From Calendula officinalis (lineage: Eukaryota > Streptophyta > Magnoliopsida > Asterales > Asteraceae), in the NCBI GenBank assembly GCA_963853835.1, contig OY970824.1, positions 3,725,001-3,789,000 on the forward strand: DNA of 64,000 nt, in the 5' to 3' direction. The notes under the pieces are model-generated. The model was not told the DNA's origin, ran no database searches, and was given only the letters and a program-made list of their open reading frames with translations. A program made the translations under genes and the position numbers. Shown piece after piece: positions 33,226 through 47,674 of this stretch (its first letter is position 1; every line of letters begins with the position of its first letter).

Positions 33226-34162
33226 GGTAGTTTTTTCAAAAGCTTATTACTATTCTAATAAGTCTTTGAAAAACTTTTTACCATTGGAATGCCTAGCTTT
33301 TTGAAAAGCTTATTGCAAAGACTTATTCTCTACTAACCTTTTAACCATCTTATAATGTTTGTCATTTTTAGCCCCTTATGTTTAATAACATTTCAATTTA
33401 AACCTTAGATTTGTTATATATAAATTCTTTATTATATTTTTATTACTTAATAAATAAATTATATAATATTTAATGTCAATTAGTATAATATTTTTGTATT
33501 AGACATTTTAAAAGATATAATATTTAGTAAGATGTCAAAAAAATTGTCAAATTATATATATGGGTATTTATAAAACATTTGAGATAGATAAAGGTAGATT
33601 AGAAATATTATAAAAGAATAAGCTTTTGAAGAGGTTAACCATTGGAGATGTCATTTATTAAAAGGTTTTTTGTTAGTGGAATGTTGATGTGGCAAAACTA
33701 ATAAGCTTTTATGAGGTTAACTATTGGGGATGAACATCTCTAATAGGAGATTTTTCCAAGGTTTATTACTATTACAATAAGTCTTTAAAAGACTTTTTAC
33801 CATTGGAGTAATTAGTTTTTTCAAAAGCTTATTGCAAAGACTTTTTTTCTACTAACTTTTAATCATCTTTCAATGTTTATCTTTTTTAGTCCCCTATGTT
33901 TAATAACATTTTATTTTAAACCTTAGATATATTATATATAAATTCTTTATTATATTTTTATTAGTTAATAAATAAATTATATAATATTTAATGTCAATTA
34001 TTATAATATTTTTGTACGAGACATTTTAAAAAAATATTATATTTAATAAGATGTCAAAAGAATTATCAAATTATATATATGAGGTATTTATAAAACATTT
34101 GAGATATATAAAAGTAAATTAAAAATATAGTAAATTAAAAATGTTAACCATTAGGATGATTA
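33226..34162. mobile_element. Two adjacent copies of a ~450-bp MITE family
   Basis: The copies at about 33226-33735 and 33742-34162 share words such as TTATATATAAATTCTTTATT and TTTTTACCATTGGA in the same order, with edges near ACATCTCTAATAGGAG and AACCATTNGGATG. A third copy (57680-60362) is split by a solo LTR. Confidence 0.6.
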
Positions 34163-34723
34163 GCCTTTGAATAAACTTTCACAAACATGCCTAAATTTCA
34201 TAAGTAACGCTACAGAGTACGGACCACCTCCTTCATCTTTGCAGGCAGGATCGCCATTCATCATCCGTCTTCAACTTCAAAACTTCAACTTCACGGTAAG
34301 TTTCTCTACCTTTGAAGCCTTCAGTCGGATTTCATATTTTCCGCTTGCCTTCATAAATTTGAAACCCTAGTCCACAATTAATAACAACTATTCCAAGGTG
34401 CTTTCGAATTTGACCATGTAATTCGTGATTTCTGTACAAGTTCCACCATTTTTCGATTTTCTGAACATTGTAAGTATGATTCATTGCGTCTGATAATTTG
34501 ATTTATGTACATTCTGGTTGCAGTTTTGTTTTATCAACTTCATGTTCTGTTATATTATTATCATGAATTTGGCTAATTTTCTGGCTAAATGGGGATCCGA
34601 GTGTTTCATTTAGGATCTCATATTGATCACCCCTTTGTTTCCGTTTCCGGATTTTCACAATTTCCTCTTTCATGAACTAGTTCGTCATCAGGTAGATTAA
34701 TCGTGTACTTTTGCAGGAGCAAT

Positions 34724-36865
34724 ATGAGTGGTACTCCTAATAAAAGGGCACATGAGGACAGTGGACCCACCCACACGCCAGATGATTCTGGAACATTCTC
34801 AAAGATACCAAATCCATCAGTAGCTCCCAGTGATCATCATCCTGCTTCTTTTGAAATTGTTCAAAATTCTCGCCTGCCAAAAGTCCCCAAAACAGAAAAT
34901 CTGGAAACTGATAATAGAAGATCACCAAATTATCGAATGCTACCATCATCATCAGCAAACGAATCACAATCTGATCAAGTTGTCAAGAATGAAGATAATA
35001 TGAAAATTGAGAAGCCTGACGTGAAAACAGAATCGAGAGAAGTTCATCAAGGTGATAATAAAGATGTTAGGCATACAAGCAGAGTTGATGATCAAAAGTA
35101 TGAGAGAGATGTTCATTCTGATTATAGAAACGAAACGAAAACAGATAAAGGTGATGAATTATAATGATCCTTAACTGAAAATCTTAATTTGTTAATACCT
35201 TTTATTAACTAACTGCATAAGTAATGTTTCAACTGTAGGAAAAGGTGATGTGTCAAGTGTGGTATACAGAGTTGGTGAATGCATGCAAGAATTAATTAAA
35301 TTATGGAAAGAATATGAATCATCTGAAACCGGCCACACTCTTGAAATCCGTATTCCTGCTCAACATGTTTCTGCTACAAATCGCCAAGTAAGCTTTTAGC
35401 GACAGTTGATGTTATCTCAAAATTATGCAACCTTTATCTTCTTTTTTATTCGTTAGATTTTATTTTTATTTTTTAATCGAATGTTATAAATGGTATGTGC
35501 AGGTTAAAGGTGGGCAGTTATGGGGCACAGACATATACACCAATGACTCTGATCTTGTTGCTGGTAAACGTTTTTGTCTTCAGATTTTTGCATTTATGAC
35601 TACTTTTTATAACTTATGATTTTTTATTTTATTTTCTGTTATTCAGTTCTAATGCACACAGGCTACTGTCGCCCAACTGCATCTCCTCCTCCACCTGCTA
35701 TTCAGGAGTTACGGGCTACTGTCAGAGTCCTTCCTCCTCAAGATTGTATGTTTATATAAAAACAAACATTATTTTATTGGTTTAATTTCTTCATAATTAC
35801 GTGATAGATATGATTAATATTTAGTTTGGTAAAACATTAGGTTATGTTTCTACACTGCGAAATAACGTTCGATCTCGTGCATGGGGAGCTGCTATTGGTT
35901 GCAGTTTTCGTGTAGAGAAATGTTACATTGTGAAGGTGAAGAGTATTTTCTGTTTTATATTCTATTTTTTGGTAATTCTTTTACTTAAAACATTTACTTT
36001 TTTAATTTAATCAGAAAGGTGGTGGGACAATTGATCTTGAACCTTGTCTTACTCATACATCAACTGTGGAGCCAACTCTTGCTCCTGTGGTTGTGGAACG
36101 TACAATGACAACTAGAGCTGCAGCGTCGGTATTATTTTATTGTTATATCCTCAATTTATAATGAAAATTAATATGTACTGTTGGATGTTATATATTTTCA
36201 AATATACAATATTTTATAAAAATGTATATCGCTTACATTTAGATTTTTTTGATAGAATGCACTTCGTCAACAAAGATTTGTGCGGGAAGTTACATTACAA
36301 TACAACCTTTGCAATGAACCTTGGTATGTCACAAGACCTTTTGATTACAAGTTATATTTAATGATTATTAATGTGTATGAAATTACTCTATAGGATAAAG
36401 TATAGTATAAGTGCGATAGCAGACAAAGGTCTAAAGAAGCCTTTATTTACCTCTGCAAGATTGAAAAAGGGTGAAGTTTTGTACTTGGAAAGCCGTACAC
36501 GCAGGTACTTAAATAACCTGTCTCTCTCAACCAAATATTTCCTCTAATTTTTCTACTTTATGTGTGTGTGTGTGTGTGTGTGTTTGGGTGAAGGTATGAG
36601 CTTTGCTTTAATGGAGAGAAGATGGTGAAAGCAGCAGCAGCAAATGGAAATGAAATGGAAACAAATGGTGTGGATAGCGATAATAATTATATTAATATTA
36701 ATAATAATAGTAATATGATGGATGTGTTTAGATGGTCTGAGTGTAAGAAACCTCTTCCTGAAACGGTTATGCGATCCATTGGCATCCCATTGCCACCTGA
36801 GTGTAATAATCTACAGGTACTATTTGTTCTTTTACATTTTTAATTAATTTTTTATTTATTATTAT

Positions 36866-36935
<70 letters not shown>

Positions 36936-37066
36936 TTTGTTTATTTGGTCTGTAGGTGTTGGAAGAGAATCTTGATTGGGAAGATATTCAATGGTCACAA
37001 AGTGGTGTTTGGATATCTGGAAAGGAGTATCCACTTTCCAGGCTTCATTTTCTATCCATTAAATAA
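34724..37066 (+). CDS. HDC1-like protein (Rxt3 domain), short form
   Basis: Ten exons, 34724-35150, 35239-35387, 35503-35563, 35647-35745, 35841-35935, 36015-36128, 36256-36323, 36394-36504, 36594-36816 and 36956-37066, give 485 aa. A 5' leader exon ends near 34295. HDC1 (HISTONE DEACETYLATION COMPLEX 1, an Rxt3 relative) is a scaffold of plant histone deacetylase complexes in the nucleus. Residues 1-142 match the hydrophilic N-terminus (MSGTPNKRAHEDSG); from about 145 the conserved core follows: VGECMQELIKLWKEYESS, GGQLWGTDIYTNDSDLV, NNVRSRAWGAAIGC, NALRQQRFVREVTLQYNLC, WIKYSISAIADKGLKKP and the C-terminal WEDIQWSQSGVWISGKEY. The long charged middle region of typical ~900-aa HDC1 proteins is absent. 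An Asn-rich patch (NNYININNNSN) lies near residue 410. Intron 9 has a TAA repeat. Confidence 0.9.
36862..36933. repeat. TAA microsatellite in HDC1-like intron 9
   Basis: About 24 TAA units lie between exons 9 and 10. Confidence 0.95.
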
Positions 37067-37086
37067 GACATGTGTTATTATTTTAA

Positions 37087-37490
37087 GGGGATAGTGAGTG
37101 TGTGGCTGTCACATACCTAAGTTTAGGTGTGGAACCACTTAAAACTACATAATTTAGGTTAAAAAATTATATAACTCACTACATAAACTCATTAGTGTAT
37201 CAAATCCCGTCTAAAACTCATCAATTATCTTAAATATTAATTATGCTTTTGTTGAATTGGTGAGTCAAGTTTCATATTAATGAAATAGTGTTTATATTGA
37301 ACACATGTCATATTCTTGAAAATGGTGTTGAGTTGGTGTTTTTGTATTATCTAATTGTTCTAATATGGTGGGAAAGTGACAAGATACTGTAAAAATAACC
37401 ATTTTGAATATTTTTTTAGCCAAAATTATGTAGTTATAAGTGGTTCCACACCTAACCTTAGGTATGTGACAGCCACACACTCACATTCCC
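37087..37490. mobile_element. MULE-type MITE just after the HDC1-like stop codon
   Basis: Inverted repeats of roughly 65 bp (GTGAGTGTGTGGCTGTCACA at each end) are flanked by an exact 9-bp duplication TTATTTTAA (37078-37086, 37491-37499). The element starts 21 bp after the stop, so it probably lies in the 3' UTR. Confidence 0.85.
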
Positions 37491-37499
37491 TTATTTTAA

Positions 37500-39470
37500 A
37501 CATGGTATGATAATGATAATCAGTTCCTAGGCCCTTTCCGATGATCATAAGTGTTTTCTTTTCCTTTCACAATGTCTAACAAAATGATTTAAAATATATT
37601 AATTAAATGGAATTGATGCAACCATTAAGACATTAGTGCTGGAGGTTTTCTGTGGGAAGGATTACCTTCAGACTGTGTTATATTCGGTCATTGTGTATTA
37701 AAATCAGCAAGCATCAGTTGATATTTCGAATAATAGCAGCATATCTGAGCTTTTTTTTGAAATAATAATTCAAACGTTTGTTGAAATAATAATTCAAACA
37801 CATGATGAAAGGTGTCGGGATGTAGTCGATAAATATAAATTGAACATGTTAGATTCACATGAATATTAGGAATAGTTCTTCTAATTGTCTTCGATTCAGA
37901 TTCAAAGAATACCGATATTAAGGGGATTTTCCAATAAAAATAAATTCTATGAATTGATTGAGAAAAATGAAATTTTATAAAAATCAAAATTGAATGTTTT
38001 TGAAACAAAATAAAACCATAAAATCGACACATAATTTTGAATTAAAAAAGTTGTTGGTAGGAACCGTTGGGAGAAAGGACGGTATACTATGGCCAGTTGA
38101 TGATGGAACAAGACCGCTGCCAACGGCTTACGCCGGTTGGCAGCCAGTTTCCGCCGGTCTTCCGTCACCATTGGCATGGGTTGCGCCGGTCTTCCGCCAG
38201 TGAAGTTGCAGCCGGTTTGGAGACGGGAGGGAAGGAGTGCGCCGGTTGAATGAGTGGGTCCAAGGGGGTATTTTGTGTGTGTGTTTTGTAATGGTTGGTC
38301 CCAAAAAATTAAAGGGAAGTGGTGTTGTTGGCATGTGTACGTCAGTTTAGTGTCGGTTGGAGAGTGAACTAACGTGGCGCTGATTTGGCAACAACTGACG
38401 GTATCAGTTTGCCAAACCATTGGCACTGGTCTTATAGCCATGGCGAGTTGATGTCGACGACGACGGTGTCCTATAGCAGGAGCCATAAAAATTATAACTC
38501 TAGATACCGGTGTCTCTAAGCTAAAAAAACAAGAGCTTATGACTTGTTACATTAGAAGATCTTACATAATCTAAGGGGGTGTTTGGGATTGCGATTTAGA
38601 GCAGTTATATGCTTTATATATTTTGAAAACGCAAATAATATAAAATGAGTATTTAACAAAGAGTTTGAAAAAATAATTATTTGCATTTTGGGCATTCAAA
38701 TTGGAATTTTAGAAAAACATATGGGAATGTGATGTGATTATTGTGTTTTGAAAACTGATTATTTGCATTTTAACAAAACAAATAGTTAGGTTTGTCAAAC
38801 ACTAAAAAAAATTGTTTATTGCAATGTAAAATAACATAATCAAATCCAAACACTATTTTTCATAATCACATTTTATAATCCCTTATTAGTTGCTCATCCA
38901 TTTTAAAAACACATAATCTAGTTTTGATAAATAATCCCAAACACTGCATAAAATCAACTAAGTCTCGTAAGTAAATTGCTCCCGGTTGTTCAATCATTTG
39001 ATAACTAGAGTCATTCTTTAATAAATGATCACTATGAGTCAGGCTCAATAAAATTTGAAGTTTACTCATATACCTTGTTGGCTTATTGGCTTAGAGAAGT
39101 GAATATAGGCAAGTTAAACGAGTTTTAACACCATCGAATGGCACTGGCCTTTGTGCTAAATCCGCACCAAAGGTCCCAGGGCTATTGGTTTCATGCATGT
39201 TTTTTTTTTTAATAACGATTATCTTGATGTTATAGAAATATCACATAAACAGATATATAATTTGTGTTTTGATAATGACAATTTTTAGGACTGTCATTAG
39301 ACACATAAAAGTTGTACATTAATCTATGGGGGGGAATAAGTCCTAATATTCAGAAGATAGTTATAAATTGATGTAAACGTATTTAATGTATATCATTATC
39401 AAAAACCATAAAATTTTGAGGTGTACCACAAAATAATAACATAACTTTCACCCAGCAAACGAACTAATAC
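37500..39470. other. Intergenic DNA with one MITE
   Basis: Apart from the MITE at 38110-38434, I see only AT-rich unique sequence. The 3' part near 39480 becomes GC-richer where the FCF2 leader begins. Confidence 0.5.
38110..38434. mobile_element. GC-rich MITE-like element, sibling of 10429-10975
   Basis: It has the ends AAGACCGCTGCCAACGG and CCATTGGCACTGGTCTT and the shared word TACGTCAGTTTAGTGT. No clear target duplication. Confidence 0.6.
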
Positions 39471-40238
39471 AAACTCCTCTATGCCATTGCGAAACTGAAC
39501 GTCTCCTCTTTCGCCGGCCGCCGCCAATCCGCCATATCAAGCTCTCCGAAATCCAACCAATTCATCTTCTTTAATTCCGTCTCAGCCACTTCATAACGGT
39601 ATCAACCTTCATCTATCTACTTCTAACCCTAAATAAACAAAAACTTTCAATTGATTGTGACGTTAACCATTTTCTGGTAAACTTATTTTGTTTATGTATC
39701 GTATTTCTCTAAAAATCGTTACTTGTTAATGAATGGCATCGTTGGATGTCAGATTCGTGTTGTTCTTTATTGAAATTGTTTCTGGTGCCTATGTCATGTT
39801 GAGAACAAAATGTTATCGGTTAGAAAACTAGTATTATGATGATAAAAAGCTGGAACGGAACATTATGTAAGGGAAACAAGTATGAATTTTCGTCGAACAG
39901 TTGGTGGGCGGTTATCAATTGCACACATAACACAAAACCATTCTCTCTATCCCTTCATTACAATTCAAAACATCAAAATACATATATATGTTCTTAGTTT
40001 TTGGTTGAAAATGATAAGCTTCATCATTAGATTATAGCCCAGCCCAATTGTAGATAGGTTTTACGCTTATACATATTTGTAGTTAGGGTTCCATCACAGA
40101 TTTACCACCTGCAAAATAGACCTGTTTAACTGTTTTTTCTCATCTAATTTGTATGTATGCTTCGTTGTCTATTCACTAGTGTTCACTTTTATATCGAAAG
40201 CACAGACCAATACTTTTGTTTTTCTGACAATTAACAGA

Positions 40239-41066
40239 ATGTCAGAAAATAAGAAAATTATCGGTCTATCATGGGAACCAAAGCTACCTTCTCTTTCATT
40301 TGGTACAAAAAGTGGCAAATCTCAAAACGCACCAGAAAGTAGCCATTTGGTGTATAAGCCGAATTCAGAGCTCATTGATGGGCTGTTTGTTCCCCCAAAC
40401 GACCCCAAAAAGGTCAACAAGTTACTTAAGAAGCAAGTCAAAGATACAACAGGAAAGAACTGGTATGTTTGCAGTTTGCTTGCATATTAAGTCAACTACT
40501 TTCTTTCTACTCCAAATCACCAAGTTTAAAAAAAAAAATGTATGTAGGTTTGATATGCCTGCCCCTACACTGACACCTGAGTTGAAAAAAGATCTTATGC
40601 TGCTAAAGGTCTGCTGTCTCTCACTTGTTTGCATTATACTTATTAAATATATTTTTTTAATGTTTAATGTCTCCTTAATAATATGGTATTATCCTAATTT
40701 TGGTCAAAACTTGTATAGAATAAGTCAACCAACAATTTTTCTTTAATGTTTACAGTTGCGAAATGTGATGGATCCAAAGAGGCATTACAAGAAGGGTGAC
40801 TCAAAATTAAACTCATTCCCAAAATATTTCCAGGTACATCCATGAATATCTGAGTAATTTTTAGGTAGATTAGTTAATGACATAATAATAATGAGTTTAT
40901 ATTATTTTAAAAAAATTGTTAGGTTGGGACGGTTATTGAGCCGGTATCAGAATATTTCACTAGTAGACTTACTAAGAAAGAGAGGAAGCCAACTCTTGCT
41001 GATGAGTTGCTATCTGATCAATCACTCAAGGTTTATAGGTGAGGTTTCTCTTTGATTTTTTTTTTA

Positions 41067-41119
<53 letters not shown>

Positions 41120-41271
41120 CGATAAAAAGGAGTTTAATGTTTGTTGCATTTGACAGGAAACGTAAGGTTCAAGAGATTGAAGCAAAAAATCAGCCAGGTG
41201 GCAGCGGGGCTGATAAATGGAAGATTAAAGGTAAAAGCTCCTGGAAACGTGCAAAACAAAGGAGGCACTGA
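40239..41271 (+). CDS. rRNA-processing protein FCF2 homolog (Fcf2 domain)
   Basis: Five exons, 40239-40462, 40548-40608, 40756-40833, 40923-41038 and 41157-41271, encode 197 aa, with a 5' leader exon around 39480-39599. The Fcf2 domain is recognisable from about residue 75: WFDMPAPTLTPELKKDLMLL, then LRNVMDPKRHYKKGD and FPKYFQVGTVIEPVSEYFT, with the basic tail KKERKPTLADELLSD ... KWKIKGKSSWKRAKQRR. In yeast Fcf2 is an essential nucleolar factor of the small-subunit processome acting in early 35S pre-rRNA cleavage. The family core is complete and the lysine-rich C-terminus fits nucleolar targeting. All splice sites are GT-AG. Intron 4 holds a (TA)n run (41071-41116). I see no sign of damage. 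Confidence 0.9.
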
Positions 41272-41896
41272 TTCTTGAATTTTTGGGATTTTGTCAAGTT
41301 TTGATTGTAAGATGATGTTTTATCCTTAGTTTTTTGATTTGAGAGGCAATTAATGTAAGAGGTGAAGTTTCATAGTATTATATTTTGTATTATGTAAGCA
41401 AGATTGATGATTCCTTTGACTCAATATATCAATTTCCTTTTTTGAAAGATGCGACTTTCTTTCGTCTTAAATATCAAATTAGTGTTATTACTAAAGTCGC
41501 TGCAGTTTATGTAAGAAGAAAGTGACAGAGAAGAAGCTAAAGATGCAGAATAGCAATGATCCCGAATCCTCAAAAAAAAAAAAAAAAAAACTAATTGTGG
41601 CCATGAAAATGTGTCAGATTCTGATGATTGTCAAGTAAAATGCAGGCTGACTAGAGCCTAAATACAAATATATAAAAACTATCAAATATTCATTATATTA
41701 CAAGATTCAACCATAATAATAATAATAATAATAACTATAATTAAAAATATACATTACAAACCTATTTAATTTCTAAGCCATCACTCTTCCTCTCCTACCT
41801 AAAACTCTATGATGGTTTACCTTTCCCGTGTTAAAATACAAGCACATAAATCCACACAACCATACTAATACTAATCACTAATCATACTTCTTTTTA

Positions 41897-43823
41897 TTAA
41901 TCGGCGATTTTGACTTTTTCAAAAGATCCAGATAGACTTTTAGGGTTTCGAAGCTTCTTCAGCTCGGATTCCAAAGTTCTGCATAAGTCAACATCTTCTT
42001 CCAAGGGGACTTCAACATGCACTGACCCTTGTTTTCTTGGTTCTATGGGTTCACGAATGCCCGATTGTTGCTTCATGTAATTGTAAAGTTGTTGATGAAA
42101 CGGGTGGTCTAATGAGTAGCAATCATCACCCAAATTGGAATTGGATCCTGACCCTGACCCATCTCTTTTTCAGAAATGAGGGAGGGCAGAATAGTCCATT
42201 ATCTACACAAAGATATAGCAACCAATGTTAGCTGTTACTACTTGACCCGTGACCTGACCCGACCCGACCCAGACATCTTAGTACATGGTAAACCAATTTA
42301 CCTTCAACAACTCGTCACGACCACCACCTTGCAACACCCGAACTTTCAACTTTGTTCGTTCTTGCAACAGTGGCTTCACAACCTGCATAGTGAAATAATC
42401 TTTTTAAAAATCAATGCTTTTTTACTTTTTTAATTCAAATTTAGTTACTAAATATATCAACTATTATTTTCAACTGACCTTCCAACAAGCCGAGAATATG
42501 TACGGCACATTTACAATATAATATGTGATTGTCTTTTCTGGGTAGTTGAGATCATCGACAGTAGAGATTGTTGTCAGCAGCTGCATTACCAAAACATGAA
42601 CAGATTTTAATTCATCTTTAAATTAAAATCTAATCTAATTAGTGAATATTTGCTTAACTTAATTAATAAAATGTACCTTTATCTGGTTCAATGCAGAAAG
42701 CTTTAGTCCACTCATATCTAAAACCTTCACACACTTGCCAATATATCTTCCCGCCCTTTTCGTTGCAGCAGGCTACAAATCAATTCACCAAGTTAAAAAA
42801 GTAAAAATCAAAACTAAATAATTTCATATTTTCTCACCAGAATCACACGATCCCGATATTCATTAATTTGAATATGTGACTGTACATAATAATGGATCTG
42901 CGACAAAAATATTATATATGTTAAAAAAAGTCAAACACATCTGCCATTTTATCTACCAAAATCTAATTAGATTTTTAATTAAGTCTTACAGATGCTTTGT
43001 CAAATGTGCTGAGGCCTGCACCAATAGCAAACACTGGAAGGCCCTGTTTGAAATAACACAAATAAAAATAAAATAAAATTTATTTTATTACGAAGTATAT
43101 TTTATTGACCCATAATAATAACGAATAAATGTAACCTCTCTTGTGTAACCAGACACTCCTATTAGCTGTGAATCACGCACGCACTCCTCTATAGAAATTA
43201 GCAGGAATAATCGGTTTCTGCATTTTAAAATGTTGAAATGATTATACTACAACGTATCACAAAATTTACAGTTTTTAAAAATACTTACAGCTAATATGTC
43301 ATCTATACCATTTTGCAGCCTCCATTGTAAACTATCTACCAACTTTAATTATTACACAAATTTCAGTATATCAGTTTGCATTTAGTACGATAATGGAACT
43401 TAAGTTTTAAGGTTAACAAAATCGTACCATTTTGTGAGCTTTGGTTACATTTCCTTCTCGTGCTTTAAGAAATCTCTCCAAAGTTTCAACTACATATCCT
43501 TGATGAACATTCTGGAAATGAAATGATAATTCACACAAAATTTATTCAGCTATTAACTAAAAGATCTTGAATTTTGAAAGTAGTATTTGCATTTCTGACA
43601 CTAAAAATCAAGAATAGATCTAAAAGGGAAGAGTTTGCAAAACCTTGAATGTTCTTTTGAGAGGTTCTTCAACTGTCGAAATTTCCAGAAAAAAAAAAAA
43701 AAGAGTAAAAGTAAGTTGTTAAGCTAAGAACAGGATCTTGAGAAATTAGCAAATTGCTTAAAACAAACCTTGATCCATTAGCGCCTTAAATTGATTGATT
43801 GCTTCTTGGGAAGCAAGACCCAT
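41897..43823 (-). pseudogene. SEC14-like phosphatidylinositol/phosphatidylcholine transfer protein gene with two lesions
   Basis: Eleven exons on minus: 43823-43769, 43672-43644, 43511-43428, 43342-43289, 43217-43136, 43043-42990, 42897-42838, 42772-42677, 42580-42479, 42382-42302 and 42202-41897. Corrected, the product would be 332 aa, the size of plant single-domain SEC14-like proteins. The CRAL-TRIO N segment (MGLASQEAINQFKALMDQ, ETLERFLKAREGNVTKAHKM) and lipid-binding domain (GLPVFAIGAGLSTFDKAS, VKVLDMSGLKLSALNQIK, YYIVNVPYIFSACWK) are clear. Two breaks are seen: a tandem 4-bp duplication in exon 5 (CACGCACG at 43174-43181) that turns YRGVRDSQ into YRGVRA-stop, and a TGA at 42172-42170 after ALPHF, where the family has Cys. 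Exon 11 stays open downstream in frame. All splice sites remain good, so inactivation looks recent. Confidence 0.85.
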
Positions 43824-44552
43824 TTGAGCTTTAGTTATTTAATCGAAAAAAACAAAAATAAAATAAAAAATTAGATAGGTTTGTGAAGAAGATCACAAAT
43901 TAGTTGAAAGATTGAAACTTTGTGAAGTCCAGTCTTCCTCTCTCTTCTGCTGAAAAGTATGACGATTTTTCTTGGAAGTGAGCTTTCTCCTCTATCTGTA
44001 GACATGTCACGTTTAAATTTACCAATATATCTACAAAACCATAAAGCTTATGAATTTCTAAGTAAAAGATAATTCTTTAATCATTTTTACCTAAAGCTCA
44101 TTTTTTTTCTTCATAAACCCAACGTTTTAACTTTTAGGGGTGTTTGTGAGTGCTTAAATGGGAAATTACTTTTAAGATTGCTCCTAATTATTGTCATATT
44201 TTAGTTTTTTTCAAATTATCATCATACACATAGTCTTACTTATCTTTAAATATAACATGTGTAATTTAATAATTCACTTTCTCAATATTGATTTTGACAC
44301 TTATTATCTTATAAGTGAGTTTAAAAGATAGGAATTAAAAAAAAAAATAAAAGCACGTGGTGTAACGTCTACACTATTGAATCTCGATTATTATCCTGTT
44401 TTAGTGTTTTACCACCAACCTTGGCCACGTTTCGGATTTCCAACCCCACCTTCTCTCCGCCGGTAAAACACTTCAATTATTCATTCAAATGTACCTCTTA
44501 AGATATTTCTTTTACTTGATCATTTCACAAAGCAAAAGAGATCGAAAGTAAA

Positions 44553-46668
<2,116 letters not shown>

Positions 46669-47674
46669 ATTAATATATTTTGTAACCTTTTTATGTAATT
46701 GACATATAACTTGATATTTTATATAACTATTATTTTTAGTTTTTCTTCTTTTTTAATATTTTTATATGAATTTTAATATTTGTAGTTTATAATTTTGTAT
46801 GAATCATCTTATTATTTAAAAGTGTACACATTTTCATTATAATTTATTTGAATTGTTCTCAGTATGCTACAATTTGATAAAATGCAAAGGCAAAAATTAC
46901 GTTCTTTATGTTCAAGTTTCGAATAAGGTTTGAGGAAAACACATCAACACTGAATCAAATCAAATTGATTATGTGAATAAAAATGTTGGTTCAATTGGAA
47001 TTAGATTACTCAAATTATGCGATCCCGTTTTTATTGGAGTGATTAGTTTTTAATGTTGATTTAAATAACAGACATAAAAAAATCAATCTCGATCTAAATG
47101 ATCAGCATCCGTTAAAAAAATTGCGCTACAACGCGCAGGCAAACCGCAAACCTACTCGTTGGAAGTATATATTTTTTTTTTTTATAAAAATAATAAAATA
47201 GAGAATAAATAATGGTTAGAGTAGGCTTGACAATGAGAGAGTTTTAGTTGGTTGCCTACTTAACCTTTTTTTAGTTTTCCTCTCCAACCCATTGGGCTCG
47301 TGTATACCTCTAATGCTTCCTAAATTTCTACATTAACCTACCACTTATGATAAATTATTGTTTGGTATCATCTGAATGATTAATATCTGAATGATGCAGG
47401 TCTGAATGATTCAGACTTCCCCTTACATCTGTCCGATTAAGAGGCGGAACATGTTCAATTTTTGATTAAGATGCTGATTTACCAAACGCTTTGAATCTGT
47501 CCGATTAAGAGGTTGTCCTCTTAACTGAATCATTAAGAGGCTTACCAAACACCACCGAGTTGATAATGACATGCTGGTAGCTTTTCATTTTCTCTCATTG
47601 CGTTGCTCCTAAGTTTTTTCTTATGTACACGAACGCCAAAGATTATGACCAATTTTAAAAGACACACCCATATC
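46669..47674. other. Intergenic DNA between Nudix and Ole e 1-like genes
   Basis: No gene or classified repeat. A short repeated word TCTGTCCGATTAAGAGG occurs at about 47428 and 47496. Confidence 0.5.

Noticed and set aside
36852..37034. Minus-strand poly-tyrosine frame
   Set aside because: It is the antisense of the intron 9 microsatellite and last exon of the HDC1-like gene.
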